From Bacteroidales bacterium UBA6428 (GTDB lineage: Bacteria; Bacteroidota; Bacteroidia; Bacteroidales; UBA932), in NCBI GenBank assembly GCA_002437305.1, contig DJOW01000016.1:3899-43745 (forward strand): DNA of 39,847 nt, read 5' to 3'. The first letter of the stretch is position 1. The number at the start of each line of letters is the position of its first letter. The notes beneath the pieces are model-generated. The model saw nothing but the letters and a program-made list of their open reading frames with translations. It had not been told where the DNA came from and made no database searches. Made by a program: the position numbers and the translations under genes. This document shows, one piece after another, positions 14,812-22,616 of this stretch.

Positions 14812-17442
14812 CTATCGGTCGGAAATTGTGATCTTGCTGGTCCCGGGTCTCAGCTGCTGGTCCGGTCTGCCGGCTATCCGCACGGTGGCGGTGGTGTTTT
14901 CCGGGATTGAGACTTCGAGGGTCACCTTGCCGCCTTCCTTTTTCCAGCCGGCTTTGATGAGACCTCTGACAGATTTGTAAGATGCTTTTGCCCAGTCAAG
15001 TCCATCGACGAAATGTGGGGCGATGATGATGTGCCCGAAGCCAGGTGCAAGATCGTCTTTTCTGATTCCGACGATGTCGTTCACCAGCCAAGCGGAGATG
15101 TCTCCGAAGAAAATGTGGTCAAGCGACGCGTCGCGGAACTGAGGTGACATTGTCCAAGTCTCGGCAAGCGATGTGTAGCCGTCATGGATCCAGGCCAGCC
15201 ATGACGGATGGTCTTCCTTGGACGCCATCTGGTACGCGAGATCCGCAAGACCATATTCAGTAAGGGTCCTGAGCACAACCTTGGAACCCATCGAGCCGAA
15301 ATTCAGATGGCCGTCGCTTGCCTTGACAAACTCTTCAAGCTTGGATACGACTTTCGGGATCTCGGGCCCGGGAACCACTTTGACAAACAGCGCCGAGGCC
15401 TGTCCTGTCTGTGTGCCAGTGGCGTAGACTCCTGTCTCGGGGTTGTAGTATTTCCTGTTGATGGCCTCTCTCAGGCGCTCTTCCTTTGCCATAAGGGAGG
15501 ATGATTCCTTGTTGAGGATGAAAGAGAACTCTTTCATTATCCTATAGTCATAGTAGTAGAACAGCGCTGAGGTGTACTCTGTCGGAGTCTTCGCGTCGTA
15601 AGGCAGCCAGTCCCCGATTCCGTAGGACACAAGTCCGTCCGGATCCTCCCTGGTCTTGAGGTAGGCGAGATACTTCTCGCACATCGGCCAGACCTTTTCG
15701 ATGACGGTCTTGTCTCCGTAGTACAAGTAGAGGTTGTACGGGATGATGAACATGGCCGCGTCCCAGACAGGACCGATCCAGTCATCGTAGCCCCAGTCGC
15801 TTGTCGGAATGATTCCTGAGATCTGGCCGTTCTCCAACTGATTGTCGATGAAGTCGTCGAGCCATTTCTCGTAAAACAGTATGGAGTTATAGTTCAGGAG
15901 TCCGATTTCCTGCGAGAGGTAGGCGTCGGCCGTCCATCCGTTCTTCTCCCTTTGAGGGCAGTCGGTCGGGATGGACATCAGGTTGTTGCAATAGGTCCTC
16001 CTTGTCATGTTCCAAAGCGTGTCCAGCAGCTTGTTCGAGCATTCGAAAGTTCCGACAGACTCCTGGTCTGTGTAGAAATAGAGGGCTGTCAGTGACTCCT
16101 TGTCCAGTTTCATCGGAACACTCGTCTTCACTTCCGCATAGCGGAATCCATGGTAATTGAACGATGGCGTCCATTCCTCTGTGCCAGTCCCTTTGAGGAT
16201 ATATTTGTCGGTCTGGAACTCATAACCCGGGAGGGGCTTGTAGTAGATGTCGATGTTTCCTGGCTCAAGGCTTCCGTCCTCTTTTACAAGCTCGGCATGG
16301 GTGATGGTGACTTCAGTGCCGCGCTCTCCACTAACCTTAAGCCTGCAAAGCCCCGAGAAATTCTTGCCGAAGTCAAAAACATACGAGGTGTCACCGAAGG
16401 AAGTGACGCTTACCGGTGCGATCTCCTCTGTTGGCCGGATCTGAGGCATTTTCTGAGCCACGAGCAGAGGTGACGGGTCGGGCACCTCTACGGCATTTCC
16501 AAATAAGGCATCATCGAAATCTGCAGAGTACCATCCTTCGATCTCTTTTCTTGCGTCGTAAGTGTCTCCTGAGTAGATGTTGTTGCTGATGTACGGCCCG
16601 TCTGATGTCGTCTTCCAGGTCTTGTCGGTCTGGATCACTTCGATGGCTCCGTCAGAATAGGTTATGTGCATCTCAAGGATGAACCTCGCCCTGTCACGCC
16701 ATCTGGCCTTCTCGAAATTCCACGTGGCCACCGGTTTGATCTCATTGTAGAATCCGTTGCCGAGCACGGCTGTCAAGACGTTGTCTCCGGATTTGACTTT
16801 GCCGGTGACATCCGTGACGGTGTATAGATTCCTTTTGTCGTAATGGGTATATCCCGGGTCAAGAAACGCGTCAGAGATTTTTTCTCCGTTCAGTCGTACC
16901 TCTGCATAGGCGCAGGCGCTCATGAATATCTTCGCTGAAGCGACATCCATCCCTGCGTTGAACTCTTTACGGAACATCGGGGCCGCTTCGAAATCCTTGT
17001 CGTGAGAGTCAGTGATCCAGACTGCTTTCCAGTCCGAGCGGTTCATCATCGCTGTCTGGAAACGTTCCGGCCTGGAGATGATGGTCGTGGAGGAGTCCGC
17101 GTTCCATGCCTTGACCTGCCAGAAATATGTCTTGTCACTCGCCAGCAATCCCTTGTCCTCCATCTTCACGAAAGGGACTGATGAGCTCACCTGCCCCGAG
17201 CTCCAGATGTCAGGTGAGGACAGCTTATCCTCCGAGGAGGCCACGTTGACAATGAAAGAATGCTGTGTGAAACCGGCACCTCCTTTATAATTCCAAGTGA
17301 ATCTTGGCGTCTGAATATCCACGGTCATGGGAGACTCTTGATACTCGCATCTTAAATCAGTCGCGGTGTCCTTCGGGGAAGAGCATGAAAGCACTGTCGC
17401 GGCAAGGCTTGCGCATGTGGTGAGTGAGAATGAAAATCGCAT
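14812..17442 (-). CDS. Alpha-L-rhamnosidase-like glycoside hydrolase (GH78), lipoprotein
   Basis: Predicted exo-acting hydrolase that removes terminal alpha-L-rhamnose from pectic rhamnogalacturonan, flavonoid glycosides or bacterial glycans. The 876-residue protein has a lipobox VLSC (Cys20), an N-terminal fibronectin-like domain (about 30-130), jelly-roll domains around ADVRL-like SACAYAEVRLNGEKIS (about 175-190), and the (alpha/alpha)6 catalytic domain. The hallmark PTDCPQREKNGWTADAY (about 492-508) contains Glu499, the family's general acid position. WGYDDWIGPVWDAAMF and ETWTMSPQFRDASLDHIFFG are further GH78 signatures. It is transcribed divergently from the GH-A/esterase pair with back-to-back promoters, so the two units may share control. 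Confidence 0.9.
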   Translation of the reverse strand: MRFSFSLTTCASLAATVLSCSSPKDTATDLRCEYQESPMTVDIQTPRFTWNYKGGAGFTQHSFIVNVASSEDKLSSPDIWSSGQVSSSVPFVKMEDKGLLASDKTYFWQVKAWNADSSTTIISRPERFQTAMMNRSDWKAVWITDSHDKDFEAAPMFRKEFNAGMDVASAKIFMSACAYAEVRLNGEKISDAFLDPGYTHYDKRNLYTVTDVTGKVKSGDNVLTAVLGNGFYNEIKPVATWNFEKARWRDRARFILEMHITYSDGAIEVIQTDKTWKTTSDGPYISNNIYSGDTYDARKEIEGWYSADFDDALFGNAVEVPDPSPLLVAQKMPQIRPTEEIAPVSVTSFGDTSYVFDFGKNFSGLCRLKVSGERGTEVTITHAELVKEDGSLEPGNIDIYYKPLPGYEFQTDKYILKGTGTEEWTPSFNYHGFRYAEVKTSVPMKLDKESLTALYFYTDQESVGTFECSNKLLDTLWNMTRRTYCNNLMSIPTDCPQREKNGWTADAYLSQEIGLLNYNSILFYEKWLDDFIDNQLENGQISGIIPTSDWGYDDWIGPVWDAAMFIIPYNLYLYYGDKTVIEKVWPMCEKYLAYLKTREDPDGLVSYGIGDWLPYDAKTPTEYTSALFYYYDYRIMKEFSFILNKESSSLMAKEERLREAINRKYYNPETGVYATGTQTGQASALFVKVVPGPEIPKVVSKLEEFVKASDGHLNFGSMGSKVVLRTLTEYGLADLAYQMASKEDHPSWLAWIHDGYTSLAETWTMSPQFRDASLDHIFFGDISAWLVNDIVGIRKDDLAPGFGHIIIAPHFVDGLDWAKASYKSVRGLIKAGWKKEGGKVTLEVSIPENTTATVRIAGRPDQQLRPGTSKITISDR

Positions 17443-17474
17443 AACTTAATCGAATAAATAGGGTGTTTTCTTCG

Positions 17475-17482
17475 CAAATATA
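17475..17482 (-). promoter_or_regulatory. -7 box (TATATTTG) for the GH78 gene
   Basis: On the minus strand TATATTTG fits TAnnTTTG and lies about 33 nt before the GH78 start. It is only 12 nt from the oppositely directed box at 17495-17502. Confidence 0.5.
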
Positions 17483-17494
17483 GTAAAATATTCA

Positions 17495-17502
17495 TATATT
17501 TG
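17495..17502 (+). promoter_or_regulatory. -7 box (TATATTTG) for the GH-A/esterase pair
   Basis: TATATTTG fits TAnnTTTG, 22 nt before the start codon at 17525. Because the two divergent boxes are so close, the two polymerases cannot bind at once, so the promoters probably compete. Confidence 0.5.
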
Positions 17503-17524
17503 TCCTGCACTAAAGTTTTTCATT

Positions 17525-19054
17525 ATGAATAGAGTTTCCCTTTTGAAAAAAATCTTCCCGGCGTTTATTGTTTCATTCGCCTTGGTGTCGTGTTCCAACG
17601 CTTCGAATTCCTATGCTGTGAGAACCCCTCGGTCTTCTACCGGAGTGAATCTGGTCGGCCTTGGAGTTGAGCTTGACCCTCATTTCCTGGCCCAGAATGT
17701 TACCAGGAATGACGGCGCGACGTTGGACGACTGGCAGAACATCGTTGTACGCAGGGTGGAGATGATGAATATTCAAAGATTCCGTGTCATGCTGCAGCCA
17801 CATTGGTGGGAGCCGGTCAACGATAATTCTGACCCGCAGGAGGCGAATATGAACGCATTCACGTTCGAATCTCCGGAGATGAAATCCGTTTACGCTGTCC
17901 TTGATCTGGCGCAGTTGACCGGAGCTGATGTGACATTGGTTGTCTGGGGATGCCCGGCGCATTGCTCGTTCATTGATGAGGACACACCGTCACAAGGCCA
18001 TAGGCACTTCCTGTGCGACAAGAACGGAACGAACTGGGTCACGGCTCCTGAGGACAATGAGGAATTCGCCGAGAATTTTTCCGTCATTGTCAAGCATCTC
18101 GTTGAGGACAAGGGTTATACCTGCGTAAAAGAGGTCACCCCTTTCAATGAGCCGGACGGAAATGTCTGTGAGCCTGGACAGTATATTCAGATCGTGAAGG
18201 CTATGGACAGGCGTTTCCGCAAGGATGGAATCCGTGACAAGGTCCGTTTCAACCTTTCCGACAACACGGACTGCCGCAGGTTTTTCCTGAAGGAATGTGC
18301 GGACAGTCTCGCTGACTATGCGGACATTTTCAACAGTCACACCTACATGTGTGGCTATGAATCTCCGAACAGCTACGCTCTTGGCTGGGAAAAGGACAAT
18401 ATTGAAGTGGTCAAAAAGACAGGAAAGAATCATTTTGTCGGAGAGTTCGGCTCCAATCTCTGCGTCGGCGCTTCAAGACAGAAGGACATCAATTGGTACA
18501 AGAGGGGAGTGCTGATCACCCGCAATTGCCTTAATTTCCTGAATGCCGGAGCTGTGGGAGCCAGCTATTGGTCGCTTATAGACCAGTATTACAATAAAAA
18601 CGCTTCGTACGGAGAGATGCAGCAGCTCGGTCTCTGGCGTTATAAGAAAAATGCCTATCAAGGTGCGGACGCGGAAGGCTGCGAGGAGGACTACCAGCCG
18701 AGGCCGAACTATTACGCCTACTCGCTTCTGACTAGGTTCGTCAGGAAAGGAGACGAGGTCTTTCCTTTGGATCTTCAGAATGAATATGCCGCCGGATCCG
18801 CTTTCCGCTCTTCGGATGGAGGTTGGACCTATGTCTTCGCGAACGGTTCCGAGGATGACTTGGAGTTCGACCTGTTCAACGCGAATGACAAATCTCTTGG
18901 CGAATGCGATGTCTACAGGTACATGGAACAGGACTTGCCGAAAGATGATGCGATGATCTCATCAAACGGTGTCCTTAAGGCTTCGGGGAAGAGATACAAG
19001 GTCTCTCTTCCGGCTCAAAGTGTGCTCCTTCTTGAACAAAAATATTCAGAATGA
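17525..19054 (+). CDS. Clan GH-A glycoside hydrolase, lipoprotein
   Basis: Retaining glycosidase with a TIM barrel, family not resolved by eye (GH5, GH30 and GH39 are the nearest thoughts). 509 residues with signal MNRVSLLKKIFPAFIVSFAL and lipobox VSC (Cys23). EVTPFNEPDG carries the acid/base Glu209 in the canonical N-E-P and HFVGEFGSN the nucleophile Glu307. LVVWGCPAH and GASYWSLIDQYYN are other barrel-strand ends. A small beta-sandwich from about residue 420 completes the protein. Its stop codon overlaps the start of the esterase gene (ATGA), so translation is coupled. Likely role: cleaving an internal or terminal beta-linkage in the glycan that the esterase deacylates. Confidence 0.8.
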   Translation: MNRVSLLKKIFPAFIVSFALVSCSNASNSYAVRTPRSSTGVNLVGLGVELDPHFLAQNVTRNDGATLDDWQNIVVRRVEMMNIQRFRVMLQPHWWEPVNDNSDPQEANMNAFTFESPEMKSVYAVLDLAQLTGADVTLVVWGCPAHCSFIDEDTPSQGHRHFLCDKNGTNWVTAPEDNEEFAENFSVIVKHLVEDKGYTCVKEVTPFNEPDGNVCEPGQYIQIVKAMDRRFRKDGIRDKVRFNLSDNTDCRRFFLKECADSLADYADIFNSHTYMCGYESPNSYALGWEKDNIEVVKKTGKNHFVGEFGSNLCVGASRQKDINWYKRGVLITRNCLNFLNAGAVGASYWSLIDQYYNKNASYGEMQQLGLWRYKKNAYQGADAEGCEEDYQPRPNYYAYSLLTRFVRKGDEVFPLDLQNEYAAGSAFRSSDGGWTYVFANGSEDDLEFDLFNANDKSLGECDVYRYMEQDLPKDDAMISSNGVLKASGKRYKVSLPAQSVLLLEQKYSE

Positions 19055-19887
19055 TGAAAAAATCGGCTTTGTTGGCGGCCTCCATTCTGCTGCCTCTCTC
19101 ATTACTTTCACAGAATACCACAATCACGCACCCTTGGCAAGGGGCCACGGTCGCTTTCTTCGGGGACTCGATCACCGATCCAGGTTCCGTTCCGGACAAA
19201 CATGACTGGACCGGCCACGGCGACACGCACTACTGGGGTTATCTTCAGGAATGGCTGGGAGTCAAGCCTTTGGTCTATGGCGTCAGCGGTCGCAAGTGGG
19301 ACGATGTCGGCAATCAGGCTGAACAGCTGGTCAAGGAGCATGGGAACAACTTTGATGCGATCACCATCTTCCTTGGCACGAACGATTTCATCGGGGATGT
19401 CCCTCTTGGAGAATGGTATGAGCGGACTCTGAAGACCACAAAAGCGGCCATGGGCTATCCTGCCAAGGAATATACTTGGCTCTCTCAAACCCCATCAATG
19501 GACAATGGCACATTAAGGGGAAGGATAAACATCGCTGTCAGCACCTTGAAAAGGATGTTTCCCGACAAGCAGATCGTCATCCTGACTCCGATCCACAGGG
19601 CCTATGCGACATTCGGGGCGGAGAACATCCAACCAGACGAGTCTTTCCCGAACAGGATAGGAGTCTATTTCATTGAATATGTCAACGTCATCAAAGAGGC
19701 TGCCAATGTCTGGGGAATCCCAGTGATCGACTTGAACTCCTTGTGCGGAATCAATCCGATGGTCGAGGAGCAGGTGATGTACTTCAGCGACAGCGAGACC
19801 GACCGGCTCCATCCCAACGCCAAGGGTCACGAACGCATTGCCAGGACGCTGATGTACCAGCTGTTGTCATTGCCTTGCGCGTTTTAA
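19051..19887 (+). CDS. Secreted SGNH/GDSL-type esterase
   Basis: Serine esterase, probably removing acetyl groups from glycans in the periplasm. The signal peptide is MMKKSALLAASILLPLSLLS. Block I FFGDSIT carries Ser40, block II is YGVSGRKW (Gly77-80), block III LGTNDF carries Asn111, and block V DRLHPNAKGH carries Asp251 and His254. All catalytic residues are present. It overlaps the upstream GH-A gene by 4 nt and ends before a clear terminator, so the pair is a bicistronic unit. Sialate or hemicellulose O-acetyl esters are possible substrates. The second ATG (19054) is an equally good start. Confidence 0.88.
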   Translation: MMKKSALLAASILLPLSLLSQNTTITHPWQGATVAFFGDSITDPGSVPDKHDWTGHGDTHYWGYLQEWLGVKPLVYGVSGRKWDDVGNQAEQLVKEHGNNFDAITIFLGTNDFIGDVPLGEWYERTLKTTKAAMGYPAKEYTWLSQTPSMDNGTLRGRINIAVSTLKRMFPDKQIVILTPIHRAYATFGAENIQPDESFPNRIGVYFIEYVNVIKEAANVWGIPVIDLNSLCGINPMVEEQVMYFSDSETDRLHPNAKGHERIARTLMYQLLSLPCAF

Positions 19888-19913
19888 ATGCCTTGTGCGA
19901 ACGTCGTAAAATC

Positions 19914-19948
19914 AAGGAGACTGACCGCACGGCCAGCCTCCTTTTTTT
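19914..19948 (+). terminator. Rho-independent terminator of the GH-A/esterase unit
   Basis: AAGGAGACTGACC (19914-19926) pairs with GGCCAGCCTCCTT (19931-19943), 11 of 13 positions, with loop GCAC and a T7 run ending at 19948. Confidence 0.8.
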
Positions 19949-20050
19949 GTGTGTAATATTCAACTTGTTATGTTTGAGGATGAAGAGAGGTCTATTCCTG
20001 TTAAATAGTTTCCATACGCTTTTATTATTAATTTGTGATGTCATGTCGGC

Positions 20051-20062
20051 TTAATCGATTAA
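20051..20062. promoter_or_regulatory. Perfect LacI-type operator palindrome TTAATCGATTAA (site 1)
   Basis: A perfect 12-bp palindrome with the central CG step typical of LacI-family operators. It matches sites upstream of lacI and of the MFS operon, but lies in the convergent gap downstream of both neighbouring genes, about 150 bp past the lacI stop codon. The gap 19888-20213 otherwise contains a terminator, an A/T-rich stretch, and site 2 with a leftward TACTTTTG box. Confidence 0.6.
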
Positions 20063-20123
20063 TCATGCGAGTGTAATTTTTCGTTTATTCCATAAATGTA
20101 TTAACTTCAGGAAATCACCCGTA

Positions 20124-20153
20124 CAAAAGTATTAATAATAATAAATCGATTAA
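20124..20153 (-). promoter_or_regulatory. Operator-like site 2 (TAAATCGATTAA) with a leftward -7 box
   Basis: TAAATCGATTAA at 20142-20153 differs by one base from site 1. On the minus strand TACTTTTG (20131 to 20124) fits TAnnTTTG, with the operator just upstream where repressor would block polymerase. A transcript from here would pass site 1 and run antisense to the esterase gene. No convincing coding frame lies on it, so this may be a small RNA promoter, a relic of a lost gene, or chance. Confidence 0.35.
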
Positions 20154-20213
20154 CTTTAAAATATGATTATATAACTATACTTTTTGATAATCGGTGTGCG
20201 CTCTTTGGCCGGT

Positions 20214-21203
20214 TCAGATCTCGACAATCTGCCCTTCGAAGACTTTCTGGATGGTGTAGGGTGTCCCCTTTATTCTGTTTATCAAGATGTTGACGACTTC
20301 TTTACCTATGCTTGAGATAGGCTGCTCCACATAGAGAAGCGGAAAATCCACCAGAGCCAGCGCATCTGTCTTGTCGAAGCATGCCACCCTGACCTTCTCA
20401 TGCACGTCAATCCCTTTGCAGCGAAGGAACCTCATGCCGGTAAAGAACAGCTCATGCGACTGGAATATGACGGCATCGGCCTGTCCGGTGCTAAGGAACA
20501 GATCGTCGATCGCCTGTTCTATGTCCTCTGTCTCAGAAGAGTAATCGATGTTTTTGACTAATTCCTGATGATAGGCTCCATGGCTTTCAAGCGCTTTGAT
20601 GTACCCTTCGAGCCGACCGTTCAGTGCGCTTGTCTTGTGCTTGAGCATCGCTATTCTCCTCCGTCCGGAGGCATAGAGCCTTTCCGTCAGGTCAGCGGAG
20701 GCCTTGAAGTTGTCAAGTATCACATAGCTTGCGTCCACCCCGGGAATGAATCGGTCAACCTGGACAAAAGGAATGTTCATCGACATGATCTGTCTGGCGA
20801 TGTTCCGGCTGTTGTTCGTAGGCACCATGATGATTCCGTCAACCTGACGGTTGGCGAGCAGGTTTATGCCGTTCAGCAACTCATCAGGATCCTCATTGGA
20901 GTTTGTGACGATTGTTGAATAGCCGAGTGAAATGGCTTGCTGCTGAATATGGTAGACAAGTTCTCCAAAGAACTCATTCGAGATGTCCGCGACAATAACG
21001 CCCAATGTCTTTGTCAATCCTGTCCTTAGGCCTCTGGCAAGTTCATTCGGGGTGTAGTTCAATTCTTTGGCGACTTGAATGATCTTGTTGCTCAGAGCTT
21101 CGCTTATTCTTTTGTCTTTTGCTTTTCCACTTAGTACCAAAGAGACCGCGCATCTTGACACACCAACCCTGTCAGCGATATCCTGCATTGAGGTTTTCTT
21201 CAT
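20214..21203 (-). CDS. LacI-family transcriptional repressor
   Basis: 329-residue sugar-responsive repressor. The N-terminal helix-turn-helix MQDIADRVGVSRCAVSLVLS (about 5-24) and hinge region NYTPNELARGL (about 49-59) are standard. The periplasmic-binding-protein-like effector domain follows (LGVIVADISNEFFGELVYHI, then VDGIIMVPTNN, and a C-terminal QPISSIGKEVVNILINRIKG). It diverges from the MFS-GH2-ROK-gmhA-GH36 operon. A half-conserved operator overlaps its own leader (21206-21217) and a better one overlaps the operon promoter, so it probably represses both and is released by a sugar or sugar phosphate made from the operon's substrate. Confidence 0.93.
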   Translation of the reverse strand: MKKTSMQDIADRVGVSRCAVSLVLSGKAKDKRISEALSNKIIQVAKELNYTPNELARGLRTGLTKTLGVIVADISNEFFGELVYHIQQQAISLGYSTIVTNSNEDPDELLNGINLLANRQVDGIIMVPTNNSRNIARQIMSMNIPFVQVDRFIPGVDASYVILDNFKASADLTERLYASGRRRIAMLKHKTSALNGRLEGYIKALESHGAYHQELVKNIDYSSETEDIEQAIDDLFLSTGQADAVIFQSHELFFTGMRFLRCKGIDVHEKVRVACFDKTDALALVDFPLLYVEQPISSIGKEVVNILINRIKGTPYTIQKVFEGQIVEI

Positions 21204-21205
21204 CT

Positions 21206-21217
21206 TATCTCGATTAA
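21206..21217 (-). promoter_or_regulatory. Operator-like site 3 (TATCTCGATTAA) in the lacI leader
   Basis: Eight of the twelve positions, including the intact right half CGATTAA, agree with the palindrome at site 1. It begins 3 nt before the lacI start codon, a position suited to autoregulation. Confidence 0.45.
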
Positions 21218-21353
21218 CTCTGCTTTGTTGTAATTTGTAAATGCTTGTGTCTATGGTGGTTCGGCATATTCATCACCTGTAGCCTAATTTTCCCGCCTTT
21301 GACTTTTCAAACTTAATCATAAAAAAGATATTTGCCTAATTTTTAAGGAAATT

Positions 21354-21393
21354 TTTGCGTTTTGAAAATTTATGCCTAAATTTAACCGATTAA
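21354..21393 (+). promoter_or_regulatory. Promoter and overlapping operator (site 4) of the MFS operon
   Basis: TTTG (21354-21357), 19-nt spacer, then TAAATTTA (21377-21384), one base off TAnnTTTG, forms a well-spaced Bacteroidota promoter. The palindrome TTAACCGATTAA (21382-21393) covers the end of the -7 box and the expected start point, so bound LacI-type protein would block transcription. The leader to the start codon at 21427 is about 35 nt. Confidence 0.6.
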
Positions 21394-21426
21394 CTAAGGT
21401 TATACGAAAAGCACACCTATATTATA

Positions 21427-22605
21427 ATGCAAAAGTCAAATTTCAATTTCGCGGTCCTTCCTGTGATGTTCGGTTTTTTCATCATGGGATTTGTTGACAT
21501 AGTTGGAGTCGCGACCAGCTACGTGAAGGCGGATTTCACCGGAATGGACGACAAGGTCGCTGGACTTATTTCCCTGTCATGCTTCCTTTGGTTCCTTATT
21601 CTTTCGATTCCAACCGGCATGCTTATGAACAGGATAGGCCGTAAAAAGACTGTAATGATCAGTTTCGCGCTTACGGCGCTGGCCATGCTGATCCCTGTCC
21701 TTAAGTATGACTTCACATTCGTCTTGCTGGCGTTCGCGATGCTCGGAATCGGAAACACGATACTTCAGGTCGCGCTTAATCCGCTGGTCTCCAATGTTGT
21801 CGCTCCAGAGAAACTGACCGGGACAATGACACTTGGGCAGTTCGTCAAGGCTATAAGTTCTTTCCTTGGCCCTATTCTGGCCGCGATGTCCGCCGGAAGC
21901 GCTTTCGGATGGAAGGCGATCTTTCCGGTCTATGCCTTGGTCACATTGATGGCGATGGTCTGGCTGGCCTTGTCTCCGATCGAAGAGCAACTGGTCGAAA
22001 AGTCGGAGATAACTTTTTCAAGGACGTTCTCTTTGCTGAAGGACAAGTACATAGTATTGTTTTTTGTTGGCATTCTTGTGTTGGTGGGTGTGGATGTCGG
22101 CATGGGTGTGACGTTCCCCAAGCTTCTTCAGGAAAGATGTGGCCTGCCGCTTGAAAAGGCGGGCATGGGCAACAGTGTCTATTTCTTGGCCAGAACGATC
22201 GGTGCGTTCCTTGGCGGAATCGTTCTGATGAGATATTCAGCGTCCAAATTCTTCACCGCGAGCTCATGTCTGGCTCTTGCAAGCCTTGCCGGACTGATCT
22301 TCTCGCGCGGTTTGCCGGTTGTGCTTGTGTTTGTCGCGCTGTTCGGTCTTGGCTATGCGAATCTGTTCTCGATAATATTCTCAATCTCCATGCAGAAGCA
22401 GCCGGACAAGGCGAACGAGGTCTCGGCCCTGCTGATTGTGGGTGTCTGCGGAGGAGCGGTGATTCCACCTTTGCTCGGAGTGATCACTGACACGTTCGGG
22501 ACACAGGGCGCGGCGCTCGTCTCGCTTGCGGTTGTCTGGGTTTACATGGTGGTTCTCATTCCTTTCATCAAGAAAGTGAGGAAATCCGGAGTGGATAATC
22601 TATAA
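21427..22605 (+). CDS. Major facilitator superfamily sugar transporter (FucP/GlcP-like)
   Basis: 392-residue inner-membrane permease with about 12 hydrophobic segments (for example FAVLPVMFGFFIMGFVDIVG at residues 8-27). The MFS loop motif MLMNRIGRKKTVM follows helix 2. The sequence style (SYVKADF near the N-terminus, a GLGYANLFSIIFS segment late) fits the fucose/glucose-galactose H+ symporter group. First gene of a seven-gene operon, with 11 nt to the GH2 gene. It presumably imports the mono- or disaccharide released in the periplasm, replacing the usual SusC/SusD import logic as far as this window shows. Confidence 0.88.
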   Translation: MQKSNFNFAVLPVMFGFFIMGFVDIVGVATSYVKADFTGMDDKVAGLISLSCFLWFLILSIPTGMLMNRIGRKKTVMISFALTALAMLIPVLKYDFTFVLLAFAMLGIGNTILQVALNPLVSNVVAPEKLTGTMTLGQFVKAISSFLGPILAAMSAGSAFGWKAIFPVYALVTLMAMVWLALSPIEEQLVEKSEITFSRTFSLLKDKYIVLFFVGILVLVGVDVGMGVTFPKLLQERCGLPLEKAGMGNSVYFLARTIGAFLGGIVLMRYSASKFFTASSCLALASLAGLIFSRGLPVVLVFVALFGLGYANLFSIIFSISMQKQPDKANEVSALLIVGVCGGAVIPPLLGVITDTFGTQGAALVSLAVVWVYMVVLIPFIKKVRKSGVDNL

Positions 22606-22616
22606 TATTGAATACA

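Noticed and set aside
19784..20044. 86-codon frame on the minus strand under the leftward -7 box
   Set aside because: Most of it is antisense to the esterase and it runs through that gene's terminator; basic composition without motif.
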